Source: JAEUNJ01 sp052035955
GTDB lineage: Bacteria > Pseudomonadota > Gammaproteobacteria > Burkholderiales > Rhodocyclaceae
DNA: 21,986 bases
NCBI GenBank assembly: GCA_052035955.1
Contig: JBPOHD010000083.1
Location: forward strand, 1 to 21,986
Direction: 5' to 3'
Shown: in pieces, positions 7,683 to 15,569 of the stretch
How the letters are laid out: every line of letters begins with the position of its first letter
Numbering within the stretch: the first letter of the stretch is position 1
The notes under the pieces: generated by a model
Seen by the model: the letters and a program-made list of their open reading frames with translations, nothing else
What the model was told of the DNA's origin: nothing
The model's database searches: none
Program-made: the position numbers and the translations under genes

Positions 7683-9560
7683 ATGCAGGATTCGCATATC
7701 CCCGGGAAACTGGCCCCCCTTGCGCTGGCGGCCTTGGGCGTCGTCTATGGGGACATCGGCACCAGCCCCCTCTATGCCATCAAGGAGGTATTCGGCGGCG
7801 CCCATCATCCGGTGCCGATCACGCCGGACAACGTGCTGGGCATCCTGTCGGTGTTCTTCTGGTCCCTGATGGTCGTCGTCAGCCTGAAGTACGTGGCCTT
7901 CATCATGCGCGCCGACAACAAGGGCGAGGGCGGCATCATGGCACTGATGGCCCTGGCGATGCGGCCCCTGCCCGAGGATTCCCGCGCGCGCCGCTTCGTC
8001 CTGGTGCTGGGCCTCTTCGGGGCGGCCCTGTTCTACGGCGACGGCGTGATCACGCCGGCCATCTCCGTGCTTTCCGCCGTCGAGGGACTGGAGGTTGCAA
8101 CACCCGCCTTCAAGCCCTATGTGCTGCCGATTTCCCTCGTCATCCTGGTCGCCCTGTTCATGGTCCAGCGGCGAGGCACCGCGGCGGTGGGCGTCCTGTT
8201 CGGGCCCATCATGGTCCTTTGGTTCTTCACCCTCGCCGCCCTGGGTATCCTGAGCATCGCCGAGAACCCCACGGTGCTCCGTGCCCTGGATCCGACCCAT
8301 GCGGTGCGCTTCTTCGCCGGAAATCCCGTGCTCGGCTTCCTGGCCCTGGGGGCCACGGTCCTGGCCCTGACGGGTGCCGAGGCCCTCTACGCCGACATGG
8401 GGCATTTCGGACAGAAGCCCATCCAGTACGCCTGGTTCGGCCTCGTCCTGCCCGCCCTGCTGCTCAACTACTTCGGCCAGGGGGCCCTGCTGTTGCGGGA
8501 TGCCGCCGCCATCGAAAATCCGTTCTACCGGCTGGCGCCCGATGTCCTGCTGCTGCCGATGGTCGCGCTATCGACGGTGGCCACCGTGATCGCCTCCCAG
8601 GCCGTCATTTCGGGTGCGTTCTCCATCACCCAGCAGGCAATCCAGCTGGGTTTCTCGCCGCGCATGGAAATCAGCCATACCTCCGACCAGCAGATCGGCC
8701 AGATCTACCTGCCGGGCATCAACTGGACCCTGCTGCTGGCGGTCGTGGCCCTCGTCATCGGCTTCGGAAGTTCGTCCAACCTGGCCGCTGCCTACGGCAT
8801 CGCCGTCACCGGCACGATGTTCATCACCGACATATTGGCCTATGTGGTCGCCCGCCACGTCTGGGGCTGGGCGCCCTGGCGCGCCTTCCTAGGCGCCTTG
8901 CCGTTCGCCCTCATCGACCTGGCCTTCTTCTCCGCGAATTCGGTGAAGATCCATGACGGTGGCTGGTTTCCCCTGGTGTTCGGTCTGGGCGTCTACCTGC
9001 TGCTCTCGACCTGGAAGCTGGGCCGCGACGTGCTCCGCAAGCGGCTCACCGCGGATGCCATGGACCTCGAGGGCTTCGTCGCCGGCATGGACGACGGCGT
9101 CACCCGGGTGCCGGGAACGGCCGTGTTCCTGGCGCCGAGCCTCGAGACGGTGCCCAATGCCATGCTGCACAGCCTCAAGCATTACAAGGCGCTCCACGAG
9201 CGCAACGTCCTGGTGTCGGTGGTGGTGCTGGACGTGCCCCACTGCACCGACTCCCGGCGCGTATCCGTGCGGCGCATGGCGAACGATTTCTGGCGGGTGA
9301 AGGTGCATTACGGATTCATGGAGCATCCGGACATCCCGGCCGCGCTCGCTTGGTGCGAAGAGGACGGCCTCGACCTAGACGCCATGGACACGTCCTATTT
9401 CCTGGGCCGGGAGACCCTGATCCCCAGGTTCGGCTCGGAAATGCAGTTCTGGCGGGAGAAGATCTTCGTCGCGATGTTCCGCAATGCCGGCAATGCGGCC
9501 AGTTTCTTCGGCCTGCCGCCCAACCGGGTCGTCGAACTGGGGACCCAGGTGGAGATGTAA
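7683..9560 (+). CDS. kup: Kup/Trk-H-type low-affinity potassium transporter
   Basis: A 625-residue inner-membrane K+:H+ symporter of the KUP/HAK/KT family, close to the E. coli length of 622. The hallmark N-terminal segment ALGVVYGDIGTSPLYAIKEV is present, as are GVITPAISVLSAVEGLE and GAEALYADMGHFG, all strongly conserved in Kup. About twelve membrane helices are followed by a cytoplasmic C-terminal domain from about residue 455. The start ATG has GAGG seven bases upstream. It lies 15 bases after the kdpE-like gene on the same strand, which makes a kdpD-kdpE-kup transcription unit likely. I see no clear plus-strand terminator in the 160 bases after it. Confidence 0.95.
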   Translation: MQDSHIPGKLAPLALAALGVVYGDIGTSPLYAIKEVFGGAHHPVPITPDNVLGILSVFFWSLMVVVSLKYVAFIMRADNKGEGGIMALMALAMRPLPEDSRARRFVLVLGLFGAALFYGDGVITPAISVLSAVEGLEVATPAFKPYVLPISLVILVALFMVQRRGTAAVGVLFGPIMVLWFFTLAALGILSIAENPTVLRALDPTHAVRFFAGNPVLGFLALGATVLALTGAEALYADMGHFGQKPIQYAWFGLVLPALLLNYFGQGALLLRDAAAIENPFYRLAPDVLLLPMVALSTVATVIASQAVISGAFSITQQAIQLGFSPRMEISHTSDQQIGQIYLPGINWTLLLAVVALVIGFGSSSNLAAAYGIAVTGTMFITDILAYVVARHVWGWAPWRAFLGALPFALIDLAFFSANSVKIHDGGWFPLVFGLGVYLLLSTWKLGRDVLRKRLTADAMDLEGFVAGMDDGVTRVPGTAVFLAPSLETVPNAMLHSLKHYKALHERNVLVSVVVLDVPHCTDSRRVSVRRMANDFWRVKVHYGFMEHPDIPAALAWCEEDGLDLDAMDTSYFLGRETLIPRFGSEMQFWREKIFVAMFRNAGNAASFFGLPPNRVVELGTQVEM

Positions 9561-9669
9561 TGCGCCGCCGCCCTTCGTCCTGACGGAAAGGCACACATCG
9601 AGGAGTTTCGGTCCAGGGCTGGGACGCGCACGGGAGACTCCGGGAGAATCGTTACCGAAGTCGCCGAAG

Positions 9670-9693
9670 AAAAAAGGGCGCCCGCAGGCGCCC
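9670..9693 (-). terminator. Intrinsic terminator after dmpI
   Basis: On the minus strand GGGCGCC-TGCG-GGCGCCC is a perfect 7-bp stem with a 4-base loop, directly followed by six T residues. It begins 27 bases past the dmpI stop and would end the lower pathway transcript. The rest of the 9561-9720 gap holds nothing else I can support. Confidence 0.9.
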
Positions 9694-9720
9694 AGTGACA
9701 CACACTTTTCCTCGGGGCCG

Positions 9721-9912
9721 CTAGCGGCCCAGCTCCGCGGCGGTCTTTCCGGCGATGCCCCACTGCTCCTTGGGCACGTCGTGGATCCAGACGCGGATGT
9801 TCTCGACGGGGGCGCCGACGGCTTCGTGGATGGCCTGGGTCACCTTCTGGATGACGGCCTTCTTCTGTTCGGCCGTGCGGCCTTCGATCATGTAAATCTG
9901 GGCGAATGGCAT
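9721..9912 (-). CDS. dmpI: 4-oxalocrotonate tautomerase
   Basis: A 63-codon gene whose product, after removal of Met, starts with the catalytic Pro1 (PFAQIYMIEGR). The start at 9912 is fixed by AAGGAG seven bases upstream and by the need for Pro at position 1. Arg11 and Arg39, which bind the substrate carboxylates in the Pseudomonas enzyme, are conserved. Position 50, Phe in the CF600/TOL enzymes, is Trp here. The enzyme converts the enol form of 4-oxalocrotonate to the keto form for the decarboxylase encoded just upstream. It acts as a cytoplasmic hexamer in the family. It is the last gene of the lower unit, 11 bases after dmpH. Confidence 0.95.
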   Translation of the reverse strand: MPFAQIYMIEGRTAEQKKAVIQKVTQAIHEAVGAPVENIRVWIHDVPKEQWGIAGKTAAELGR

Positions 9913-9923
9913 GGAGACTCTCC

Positions 9924-10712
9924 TTAGACGAATCGGCAACTGACGCTACCCAGGTCCTGGATGCGCAGGCTGACATTATCGCCCTTCTGCACCATCACCG
10001 CCTCGGTGATGCCGCCGGAAAGGATCAGCGAGCCGGCCGGGATTTCCTCGCCCCGCTCGCCCAGGTGGTTGGCCAGCATGGCCACGGCGGCGGCCGGATG
10101 GCCGAGCACGGCGGCGCCGGCGCCGAGGGCGACGATCTGGCCGTTCTTCTCCAGCACGACGCCCAGGGTGCGCAGGTCCAGGTCGGCCACCGGGCGGATG
10201 CGGCCGCCGATGACGTAGCGCGCCGATGAGCAGTTGTCGGCGACGACGCTCTTCAGGTCGAACTTGAAATCCCGGTAACGGGAGTCGATCACCTCGATGC
10301 CGGGCATCACGAAATCGGTGGCGGCCAGCACGCTGCCGATGTGGCAGCCAGGGCCCTTGAGGGGCGCCTTGGTGACGAAGACGATTTCCGGTTCGACCTT
10401 CGGATGGATGAGTTCGTCGAACTTGACCTCGCCGCCGTCCGGGACGGCGAAGTAGTCGGCCAGGAAGCCGAAGCAGGGCGTCTCGACGCCCATCTGCTTC
10501 ATCTTGGCGTAGGAGGTGAGGCCGGCCTTGAGGCCGATGATGCGGGCGCCCCGGGCGACCTTGCGGCGGCGGATCTCGTCCTGGATCGCGTAGGCGTCCT
10601 CGAAATCCATGTCCGGATGGTCGTCGGTGATCTTCAGCGTGTCATGGGCCTGCAGTTCGCAGTTCTCGAGGTGCTCGGCCAGTTTGTCTATGGTTGCCTT
10701 GTCGAGTTTCAT
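9924..10712 (-). CDS. dmpH: 4-oxalocrotonate decarboxylase
   Basis: A 262-residue member of the FAH-fold hydratase/decarboxylase family. It removes CO2 from 2-oxo-3-hexenedioate to give 2-hydroxypenta-2,4-dienoate, and in the characterised pathway it forms a complex with the hydratase DmpE. The metal-binding acidic motif is seen in KVEPEIVFV, and the family segment VIDSRYRDFKFDLKSVVADN follows. It is a paralogue of the dmpE product in this cluster. It resembles decarboxylases more because of its EDAYAIQDEIRRRKVARGA start and its place beside the tautomerase gene. GGAGAG lies upstream of the start, and the gene follows dmpG by 20 bases. Confidence 0.92.
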   Translation of the reverse strand: MKLDKATIDKLAEHLENCELQAHDTLKITDDHPDMDFEDAYAIQDEIRRRKVARGARIIGLKAGLTSYAKMKQMGVETPCFGFLADYFAVPDGGEVKFDELIHPKVEPEIVFVTKAPLKGPGCHIGSVLAATDFVMPGIEVIDSRYRDFKFDLKSVVADNCSSARYVIGGRIRPVADLDLRTLGVVLEKNGQIVALGAGAAVLGHPAAAVAMLANHLGERGEEIPAGSLILSGGITEAVMVQKGDNVSLRIQDLGSVSCRFV

Positions 10713-10732
10713 GGGTCTCTCCGGATACCGGT

Positions 10733-11770
10733 TCAGGCGACCTTGAGCAGGCCGCGCTCCTTGGCCATGGTCATGGCAGCGTCCTCGATCATGTCCTCCT
10801 GGCCGCCGACCATGCCGCGGCGGCCCAGTTCGACCAGGATCTCGCGGGCCGGGATGCCGTACTTCACCGAGGCACGCTTGGCGAAGAGCAGGAAGGAGCC
10901 GTAGACCCCGGCATAACCGAGGGTCAGCGCGTCGCGGTCGATGCGGATCGGGAAGTCCATCATCGGCACCACCAGGTCCTCGGCGACGTCGGTGATCTTC
11001 GCCACGTTCACCCCGGTGTCGATGCCCATCAGGTCGCAGACGGCGATGAAGACTTCCATAGGCGTGTTGCCGGCACCGGCGCCCAGGCCCGCGGCGGCGG
11101 CATCGACGCGGTTGGCGCCGACTTCGACCGCGGCAATGGAGTTGGCGACACCCATGGCCAGGTTGTGGTGGCCGTGGAAGCCCAGTTCCGTCTCGGGCTT
11201 CAGCGCCTCGCGCACCGCGGACAGGCGTTCCTTGACGCCGTCGGGCAGCAGGTGGCCCGCGGAGTCGGTGATGTAGATGCAGTTGGCGCCGTAGCCCTCC
11301 ATCAGCTTGGCCTGGGAGACGAGGCCCTTGGCGTCGTTCATGTGGCTCATCATCAGGAAGCCGACGGTATCCATCTCCAGCTTGCGCGCCAGCGTGATGT
11401 GCTGCTCGGAGACGTCGGCCTCGGTGCAGTGGGTGGCGACGCGGATGGTATTGACGCCGAGTTCCTTGGCCATCTTCAGGTGGTCCACCGTGCCGATGCC
11501 GGGCAGCAGCAGGGCGGACACCTTGGCCCGCTTCATCAGCGGGATGACGGCGGAGAGGTATTCCTCGTCGGTGTGGGCCGGGAAGCCGTAATTCACCGAG
11601 GAGCCGCCCAGGCCGTCGCCATGGGTCACCTCGATCAGCGGAATGCCCGCCTCGTCGAGGCCCACGGCAACCGCCCTCATCTGCTCCAGCGTCATCAGGT
11701 GGCGCTTGGGATGCATGCCGTCGCGCAGGGTCATGTCATGGACGGTGATCTTCTTGCCTTTGACTGTCAT
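10733..11770 (-). CDS. dmpG: 4-hydroxy-2-oxovalerate aldolase
   Basis: A 345-residue class II pyruvate aldolase with an HMGL-like TIM barrel. It splits 4-hydroxy-2-oxopentanoate into pyruvate and acetaldehyde. The N-terminal motif HDMTLRDGMHPKRH holds the metal-binding Asp and catalytic residues, and the C-terminal-side motif GFHGHHNLAMGVAN holds the two metal-binding His residues. In CF600 this protein forms a channelling complex with the acetaldehyde dehydrogenase DmpF, and the two genes are adjacent here too, with the dmpF stop ten bases from this start. The ribosome-binding site GAGGAG overlaps the dmpF end, so the two genes are probably translationally coupled. Length matches the family. 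Confidence 0.96.
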   Translation of the reverse strand: MTVKGKKITVHDMTLRDGMHPKRHLMTLEQMRAVAVGLDEAGIPLIEVTHGDGLGGSSVNYGFPAHTDEEYLSAVIPLMKRAKVSALLLPGIGTVDHLKMAKELGVNTIRVATHCTEADVSEQHITLARKLEMDTVGFLMMSHMNDAKGLVSQAKLMEGYGANCIYITDSAGHLLPDGVKERLSAVREALKPETELGFHGHHNLAMGVANSIAAVEVGANRVDAAAAGLGAGAGNTPMEVFIAVCDLMGIDTGVNVAKITDVAEDLVVPMMDFPIRIDRDALTLGYAGVYGSFLLFAKRASVKYGIPAREILVELGRRGMVGGQEDMIEDAAMTMAKERGLLKVA

Positions 11771-11780
11771 GGTCGTCTCC

Positions 11781-12689
11781 TCAGGCGGCTTTCAGGGTCA
11801 GACGCCCGGCGAGGATTTCCTCGGCGAACATCTCGGCGGTGCGGGCGGCGGCGGCGGTCATGATGTCCAGGTTGCCGGCGTACTTGGGCAGGAAATCGCC
11901 CAGGCCTTCGACCTCCATGAAGACGGAGACGCGCTTGCCGTCGAAGACCGGACCGTTGACCAGCTTGTAGCCGGGCACGTACTTCTGCACTTCCTTGATC
12001 ATGGCGTGGATCGATTCCGTGATCTTCGCCTGGTCGGGCTCGCCCTCGGTGAGGCAATGGACGGTGTCGCGCATGATCAGCGGCGGCTCGGCCGGGTTGA
12101 TGATGATGATGGCCTTGCCCTTCTTCGCGCCGCCCACGCGCTCCACGGCGCCCGCCGTGGTGCGGGTGAATTCGTCGATGTTCTTGCGCGTGCCGGGGCC
12201 CGCGGACTTGGAGGAGACGGTGGCGATGATCTCGCCGTAGGCCACCGGCTGCACGCGCGAGATCGCCGCCACCATGGGGATGGTGGCCTGGCCACCGCAG
12301 GTGACCATGTTCACGTTCATCTCGCCCTTGCCGACGTGTTCGACGAGGTTCACCGGCGGCACGCAGTAGGGGCCGATGGCGGCCGGCGTCAGGTCGATCA
12401 TCAGCACGCCGAGTTCGTTCACCTTGCGGCTGTTCTCCGCATGGACGTAGGCCGAAGTGGCGTCGAAGGCGATCTGGACGCCGTCGGCCTTGATGTGGGG
12501 CACCAGGCCGTCGATGCCCTGGTCGGTGGTCTTCAGGCCCATGTCGCGGGCGCGCTTCAGGCCCTCGGAGGTGGGATCGACGCCGACCATCCAGACGGGC
12601 TCGAGGACGGGGCTGCGCTTCAGCTTGTACAACAGGTCGGTACCGATGTTGCCGGGCCCGATCAGGGCACACTTGATTTTCTTGCTCAT
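11781..12689 (-). CDS. dmpF: Acylating acetaldehyde dehydrogenase
   Basis: A 302-residue enzyme that oxidises acetaldehyde to acetyl-CoA with NAD+ and CoA. The N-terminal Rossmann motif is CALIGPGNIGTDLLYK, and the catalytic cysteine is Cys131 in NMVTCGGQATIP. Both match the CF600 DmpF type in position and length. It works in complex with the DmpG aldolase, so the toxic aldehyde is passed through a tunnel. AAGGA lies upstream of the start. An unusual 133-base spacer filled with repeats separates it from dmpE, although all other gaps in this unit are under 30 bases. Confidence 0.96.
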   Translation of the reverse strand: MSKKIKCALIGPGNIGTDLLYKLKRSPVLEPVWMVGVDPTSEGLKRARDMGLKTTDQGIDGLVPHIKADGVQIAFDATSAYVHAENSRKVNELGVLMIDLTPAAIGPYCVPPVNLVEHVGKGEMNVNMVTCGGQATIPMVAAISRVQPVAYGEIIATVSSKSAGPGTRKNIDEFTRTTAGAVERVGGAKKGKAIIIINPAEPPLIMRDTVHCLTEGEPDQAKITESIHAMIKEVQKYVPGYKLVNGPVFDGKRVSVFMEVEGLGDFLPKYAGNLDIMTAAAARTAEMFAEEILAGRLTLKAA

Positions 12690-12715
12690 GGGAGATTCCT
12701 TTGAAAAATCATTTT

Positions 12716-12806
12716 CACCGCAGAGGACGCAGAGGGCACGGAGAAAACCATTCGAATGAGATGATTCATTCTCTGTGCTCTCTGCGCTCTCTGCGCTCTC
12801 TGCGTC
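12716..12806. repeat. Inverted element built of 9-bp tandem repeats
   Basis: Between dmpE and dmpF lie four direct 9-bp copies at 12771-12806 (CTCTGTGCT, CTCTGCGCT, CTCTGCGCT, CTCTGCGTC) and, facing them at 12719-12745, three degenerate copies of the opposite sense (CGCAGAGGA, CGCAGAGGG, CACGGAGAA). The arms would pair around an AT-rich centre to give a long hairpin in the pathway mRNA. Similar CACCGCAGAGGACGCAGAGG segments occur, from memory, as dispersed intergenic repeats in many environmental proteobacteria. Its origin and effect here are unknown. Confidence 0.8.
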
Positions 12807-12822
12807 GAATGCCTTGGTTCGA

Positions 12823-13605
12823 TCAGAAAAACCTCACCGAGCAGCCGCCGATGCCGCCGATCGTGCAACGCAGGAAATCGCCGCGCTGGATGGGGATCAT
12901 GGGGCCCAGGGAGCCGGAGAGGACGATCTCGCCGGCCTTCAGCGGAATGCCCAGGCGGCCCAGGGTGTTGGCCAGCCAGACCATGGCATTGACCGGGTTG
13001 CCGAGGGTCGCCGCGCCGGCGCCGGTGCAGGCGATGTCGCCGTTCTTTTCCAGCACCATGCCGCAGGTGGAGAGGTCCACCTGGCGCGGATCCACCAGCC
13101 GGTCGCCGAGGACGAAGACGCCGCAGGAGGCATTGTCGGAGACGGTGTCCTGGATCTTGATCTTCCAGTCGCGGATGCGGCTGTCCACGATCTCGAAGCA
13201 GGTCATCACGCCTTCGGTGGCGGCCAGCACGTCGGAGACGCCGACGCCGGGGCCCATCAGGTCCTTCTTCATCAGGAAGGCGATCTCGCCCTCGGCCTTG
13301 GGCTGGATCAGGGTGTCCATGGGAACGGCCTCGCCCTCGTTGTAGATCATGCCGTCCAGCATGTAGCCGAAGTCGGGCTGGCGGACGCCGAGCAGGTTCA
13401 TGACGGCGGCGCTGGTGACGCCGATCTTCTTGCCGACCACCTTCTCGCCCTTCTCAAGGCGGCGGGCCAGCATGCGCTGCTGGATGTGGTAGGCGTCCTC
13501 GATGGTGATGTCGGGATGGCGGCTGGTCAGGGGGTCGATGACCTGGCGGGAGGTCAGGGCCCCGTAGAGCTCGTCGCCGAGCGTTTCGATGAGTTTCTGG
13601 TCCAT
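12823..13605 (-). CDS. dmpE: 2-hydroxypenta-2,4-dienoate (2-oxopent-4-enoate) hydratase
   Basis: A 260-residue enzyme of the MhpD/FAH-fold hydratase family. It adds water to 2-hydroxypenta-2,4-dienoate, giving 4-hydroxy-2-oxovalerate, the substrate for DmpG. The start at ATG 13605 follows AGAGGA; the open frame extends further upstream but only as a shadow of dmpC. Family signals are HPDITIEDAYHIQQRMLARR, GKKIGVTSAAV, the acidic metal-site motif KAEGEIAFLM, and VDSRIRDWKIKIQDTVSDN. It is homologous to the dmpH product. It lies 26 bases after dmpC and is followed by the repeat element before dmpF. Confidence 0.94.
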   Translation of the reverse strand: MDQKLIETLGDELYGALTSRQVIDPLTSRHPDITIEDAYHIQQRMLARRLEKGEKVVGKKIGVTSAAVMNLLGVRQPDFGYMLDGMIYNEGEAVPMDTLIQPKAEGEIAFLMKKDLMGPGVGVSDVLAATEGVMTCFEIVDSRIRDWKIKIQDTVSDNASCGVFVLGDRLVDPRQVDLSTCGMVLEKNGDIACTGAGAATLGNPVNAMVWLANTLGRLGIPLKAGEIVLSGSLGPMIPIQRGDFLRCTIGGIGGCSVRFF

Positions 13606-13631
13606 GGTGTCCTCTTGGTAGGGCGCGCCGC

Positions 13632-15086
13632 TTACAGCTTGATGCAGACGTTCTTCAGCTCGGTATAGAACTCCAGGGAGTGCACGCCACCCTCGCGGCC
13701 GATGCCGGACTGCTTGGCGCCGCCGAAGGCGGTGCGCAGGTCGCGCAGGAACCAGGAGTTCACCCAGGCCAGGCCCACCTCCATCTTCTGCGCCACGCGG
13801 TGGGCGCGGGAGACGTTCTGGGTCCAGATGGCGGTGGCCAGGCCGTATTCGTTGTCGTTGGCCTTGGCCAGCACTTCCTCTTCCGTGTCGAAGGGGGCGA
13901 TGTGGCAGCAGGGGCCGAAGATCTCCTCCTTCATGATGCGGGCGTTCTCGGGCAGGCCGGTCCAGATGGTCGGCTGGATCCAGCAGCCGTCGACCAGCTC
14001 GCCGGGCATGGAGGGCACGCCGCCGCCGGTGACGATGGTGGCACCCTCCTCCTTGGCGACCTTGTAGTAGGAGAGCACCTTGTTCTGGTGCTCCTTGCTG
14101 ATCAGCGGGCCGATGCCCGTGTCCTTGTCCTCGGGCACGCCGGGCTTCAGGGCCTCGGCGCCCTTCTTGAGGGCGGCGACGAACTTGTCGAAGATCGGCC
14201 GTTCCACATAGACCCGCTCGGTGCCCAGGCAGACCTGGCCGCAGTTCACGAAGGCCGAACGCATCGTGCCCTCGATGGCGGCGTCGAAGTCGCAATCGGC
14301 GAAGACGATGGCGGCGTTCTTGCCGCCCATCTCCAGGGAGACGGGACGGGCGCCGGTGGCGGCGGCCTTCATGATCACCTCGCCGGTGCGCGTCTCGCCG
14401 GTGAAGGTGATGGCGTCCACCTTGGGATGGCTGGTGACGAACTCGCCGGCCGAGTTGGGGCCGAAGCCGTGCACCACGTTGTAGACGCCCTTGGGCACGC
14501 CCACCTTGTTCATCACCTCGCCGAGCAGGGTGGCGGTCTGCGGCGTTTCCTCGGAGGGCTTGACGACGACCGTGTTGCCGCAGGCCAGGGCCGGGCCCAC
14601 CTTCCAGGTCATCAGCAGCAGGGGCAGGTTCCAGGGGCAGATGACGCCGACCACGCCCACGGGCTTGCGGTAGCCGTAATTGATGGCGCCCTTGCCGTCC
14701 GGGGTGGCCATCTCGAAGAACTCGGTGGGAACGTTCTTGATCACGTCGGCGAAGATCTTGAAATTGGCCGCGCCGCGCGGGATGTCGATGTGGGAGGCCA
14801 GGCTGCGCGGCTTGCCGGTGTCGGCGCATTCGGCGGCGAGGAACTCGTCGAAGCGGTTGTTGATCTCGTTGGCCACCGCGTAGAGCATGTCCACCCGCTC
14901 GACCACGGTCATCTTGCCCCAGGGGCCGTCGAGGGCGGCGCGGGCGGCCAGCACGGCCACGTCCACCTCGGCCTTGGTCGCCTCTGCCACGGTGGCGATG
15001 ACCTGGTTGGTCAGGGGGGAGCGCTTGTCGAAGTCCTTGCCGGCGCCGACGAATTCGCCGTTGATGAAGTTCAGGATGCGTTTCAT
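13632..15086 (-). CDS. dmpC: 2-hydroxymuconic semialdehyde dehydrogenase
   Basis: A 484-residue NAD-dependent aldehyde dehydrogenase that oxidises the catechol ring-cleavage product to 4-oxalocrotonate (2-hydroxymuconate). The chosen ATG 15086 has AGAGGA upstream and gives the family N-terminus MKRILNFINGEFV. Catalytic features are Asn153 in CPWNLP, Glu252 in SLEMGGKNA and Cys286 in NCGQVCLG, and the cofactor segment FTGETRTG is present. With no dmpD hydrolase gene beside it, this enzyme is the only visible route for the ring-fission product. It starts 22 bases after the DUF336 gene, in the same unit. Confidence 0.96.
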   Translation of the reverse strand: MKRILNFINGEFVGAGKDFDKRSPLTNQVIATVAEATKAEVDVAVLAARAALDGPWGKMTVVERVDMLYAVANEINNRFDEFLAAECADTGKPRSLASHIDIPRGAANFKIFADVIKNVPTEFFEMATPDGKGAINYGYRKPVGVVGVICPWNLPLLLMTWKVGPALACGNTVVVKPSEETPQTATLLGEVMNKVGVPKGVYNVVHGFGPNSAGEFVTSHPKVDAITFTGETRTGEVIMKAAATGARPVSLEMGGKNAAIVFADCDFDAAIEGTMRSAFVNCGQVCLGTERVYVERPIFDKFVAALKKGAEALKPGVPEDKDTGIGPLISKEHQNKVLSYYKVAKEEGATIVTGGGVPSMPGELVDGCWIQPTIWTGLPENARIMKEEIFGPCCHIAPFDTEEEVLAKANDNEYGLATAIWTQNVSRAHRVAQKMEVGLAWVNSWFLRDLRTAFGGAKQSGIGREGGVHSLEFYTELKNVCIKL

Positions 15087-15108
15087 GGGTGTCCTCTGCT
15101 CTACGTTG

Positions 15109-15543
15109 TCAGGCGCCGAGGCCGACGGCCTGCAGGCCGGCCAGGGCAATTTCCTCGTCCTGGGATTCGGAAGCGCCGGAGACGCCGATGCCGCCTATCC
15201 ACTCGCTCTCCCCGGCCAACCTGATCGGCAGGCCGCCACCGAAGACGATCAGCCGCGGCTGCGCGGAAAAGCCGAATTTCATGCCATCGTCGTGGCCGAC
15301 GGCGCCCATCCAGGCCTTGGTCGGGAAGCCGAAGCTGGCGGCGGTGTAGGCCTTGTCGATGGCGAGGTCGATGGAATGGATGAAGGCGCCGGGCATGCGC
15401 AGGAAGGAGACCAGGTTGCCGCCCCGGTCCACCACGGCGACGTTGATCCGCACGCCCATGGCCTCGGCCTTTTCGACGGCGGCGCGGGTAGCCCCGTGGG
15501 CGGCTTCCCAATCGATGATCTTCTGGTCAACGGCGGTCTTCAT
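15109..15543 (-). CDS. GlcG/HbpS-like DUF336 protein in the meta pathway
   Basis: A 144-residue protein of the GlcG/HbpS (DUF336) family. ATG 15543 is preferred because GGAGGAG stands upstream; an ORF start nine codons earlier lies on the promoter. The family core is clear: RAAVEKAEAMGVRINVAVVDRGG, then an aliphatic segment with AIDKAYTAASFGFPT, a Gly-rich FGGGLPI, and GGIGVSGA near the end. Some relatives bind haem or cobalamin; others have no known role. Here it is the first gene of the lower unit, just before dmpC, in the place between dmpB and dmpC where CF600 has no gene. A helper role, such as binding a reactive intermediate or cofactor, is only inference. No signal peptide is visible, so it is probably cytoplasmic. 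Confidence 0.88.
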   Translation of the reverse strand: MKTAVDQKIIDWEAAHGATRAAVEKAEAMGVRINVAVVDRGGNLVSFLRMPGAFIHSIDLAIDKAYTAASFGFPTKAWMGAVGHDDGMKFGFSAQPRLIVFGGGLPIRLAGESEWIGGIGVSGASESQDEEIALAGLQAVGLGA

Positions 15544-15569
15544 GCCCCTGCTCCTCCGGAAAGTTGGCA

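Noticed and set aside
9561..9720. Plus-strand terminator for kup
   Set aside because: The only strong hairpin there has its T-run on the minus strand. On the plus strand it is preceded by A residues and not followed by T residues, so it serves dmpI; some bidirectional effect is possible but not shown.
12716..12806. CRISPR-like array
   Set aside because: The units are 9 bp, directly abutting, with no spacers and a mirrored arm. This is a tandem and inverted repeat, not CRISPR.
13606..14829. Extended open frame upstream of dmpE
   Set aside because: It is the frame-shifted shadow of dmpC. Only the last 260 codons from ATG 13605 look like hydratase.
13680..15224. Long plus-strand open frames opposite dmpC, dmpN and dmpL
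   Set aside because: They are antisense shadows, common in GC-rich coding DNA, rich in Gly/Val/His/Ala, and without a domain I recognise.
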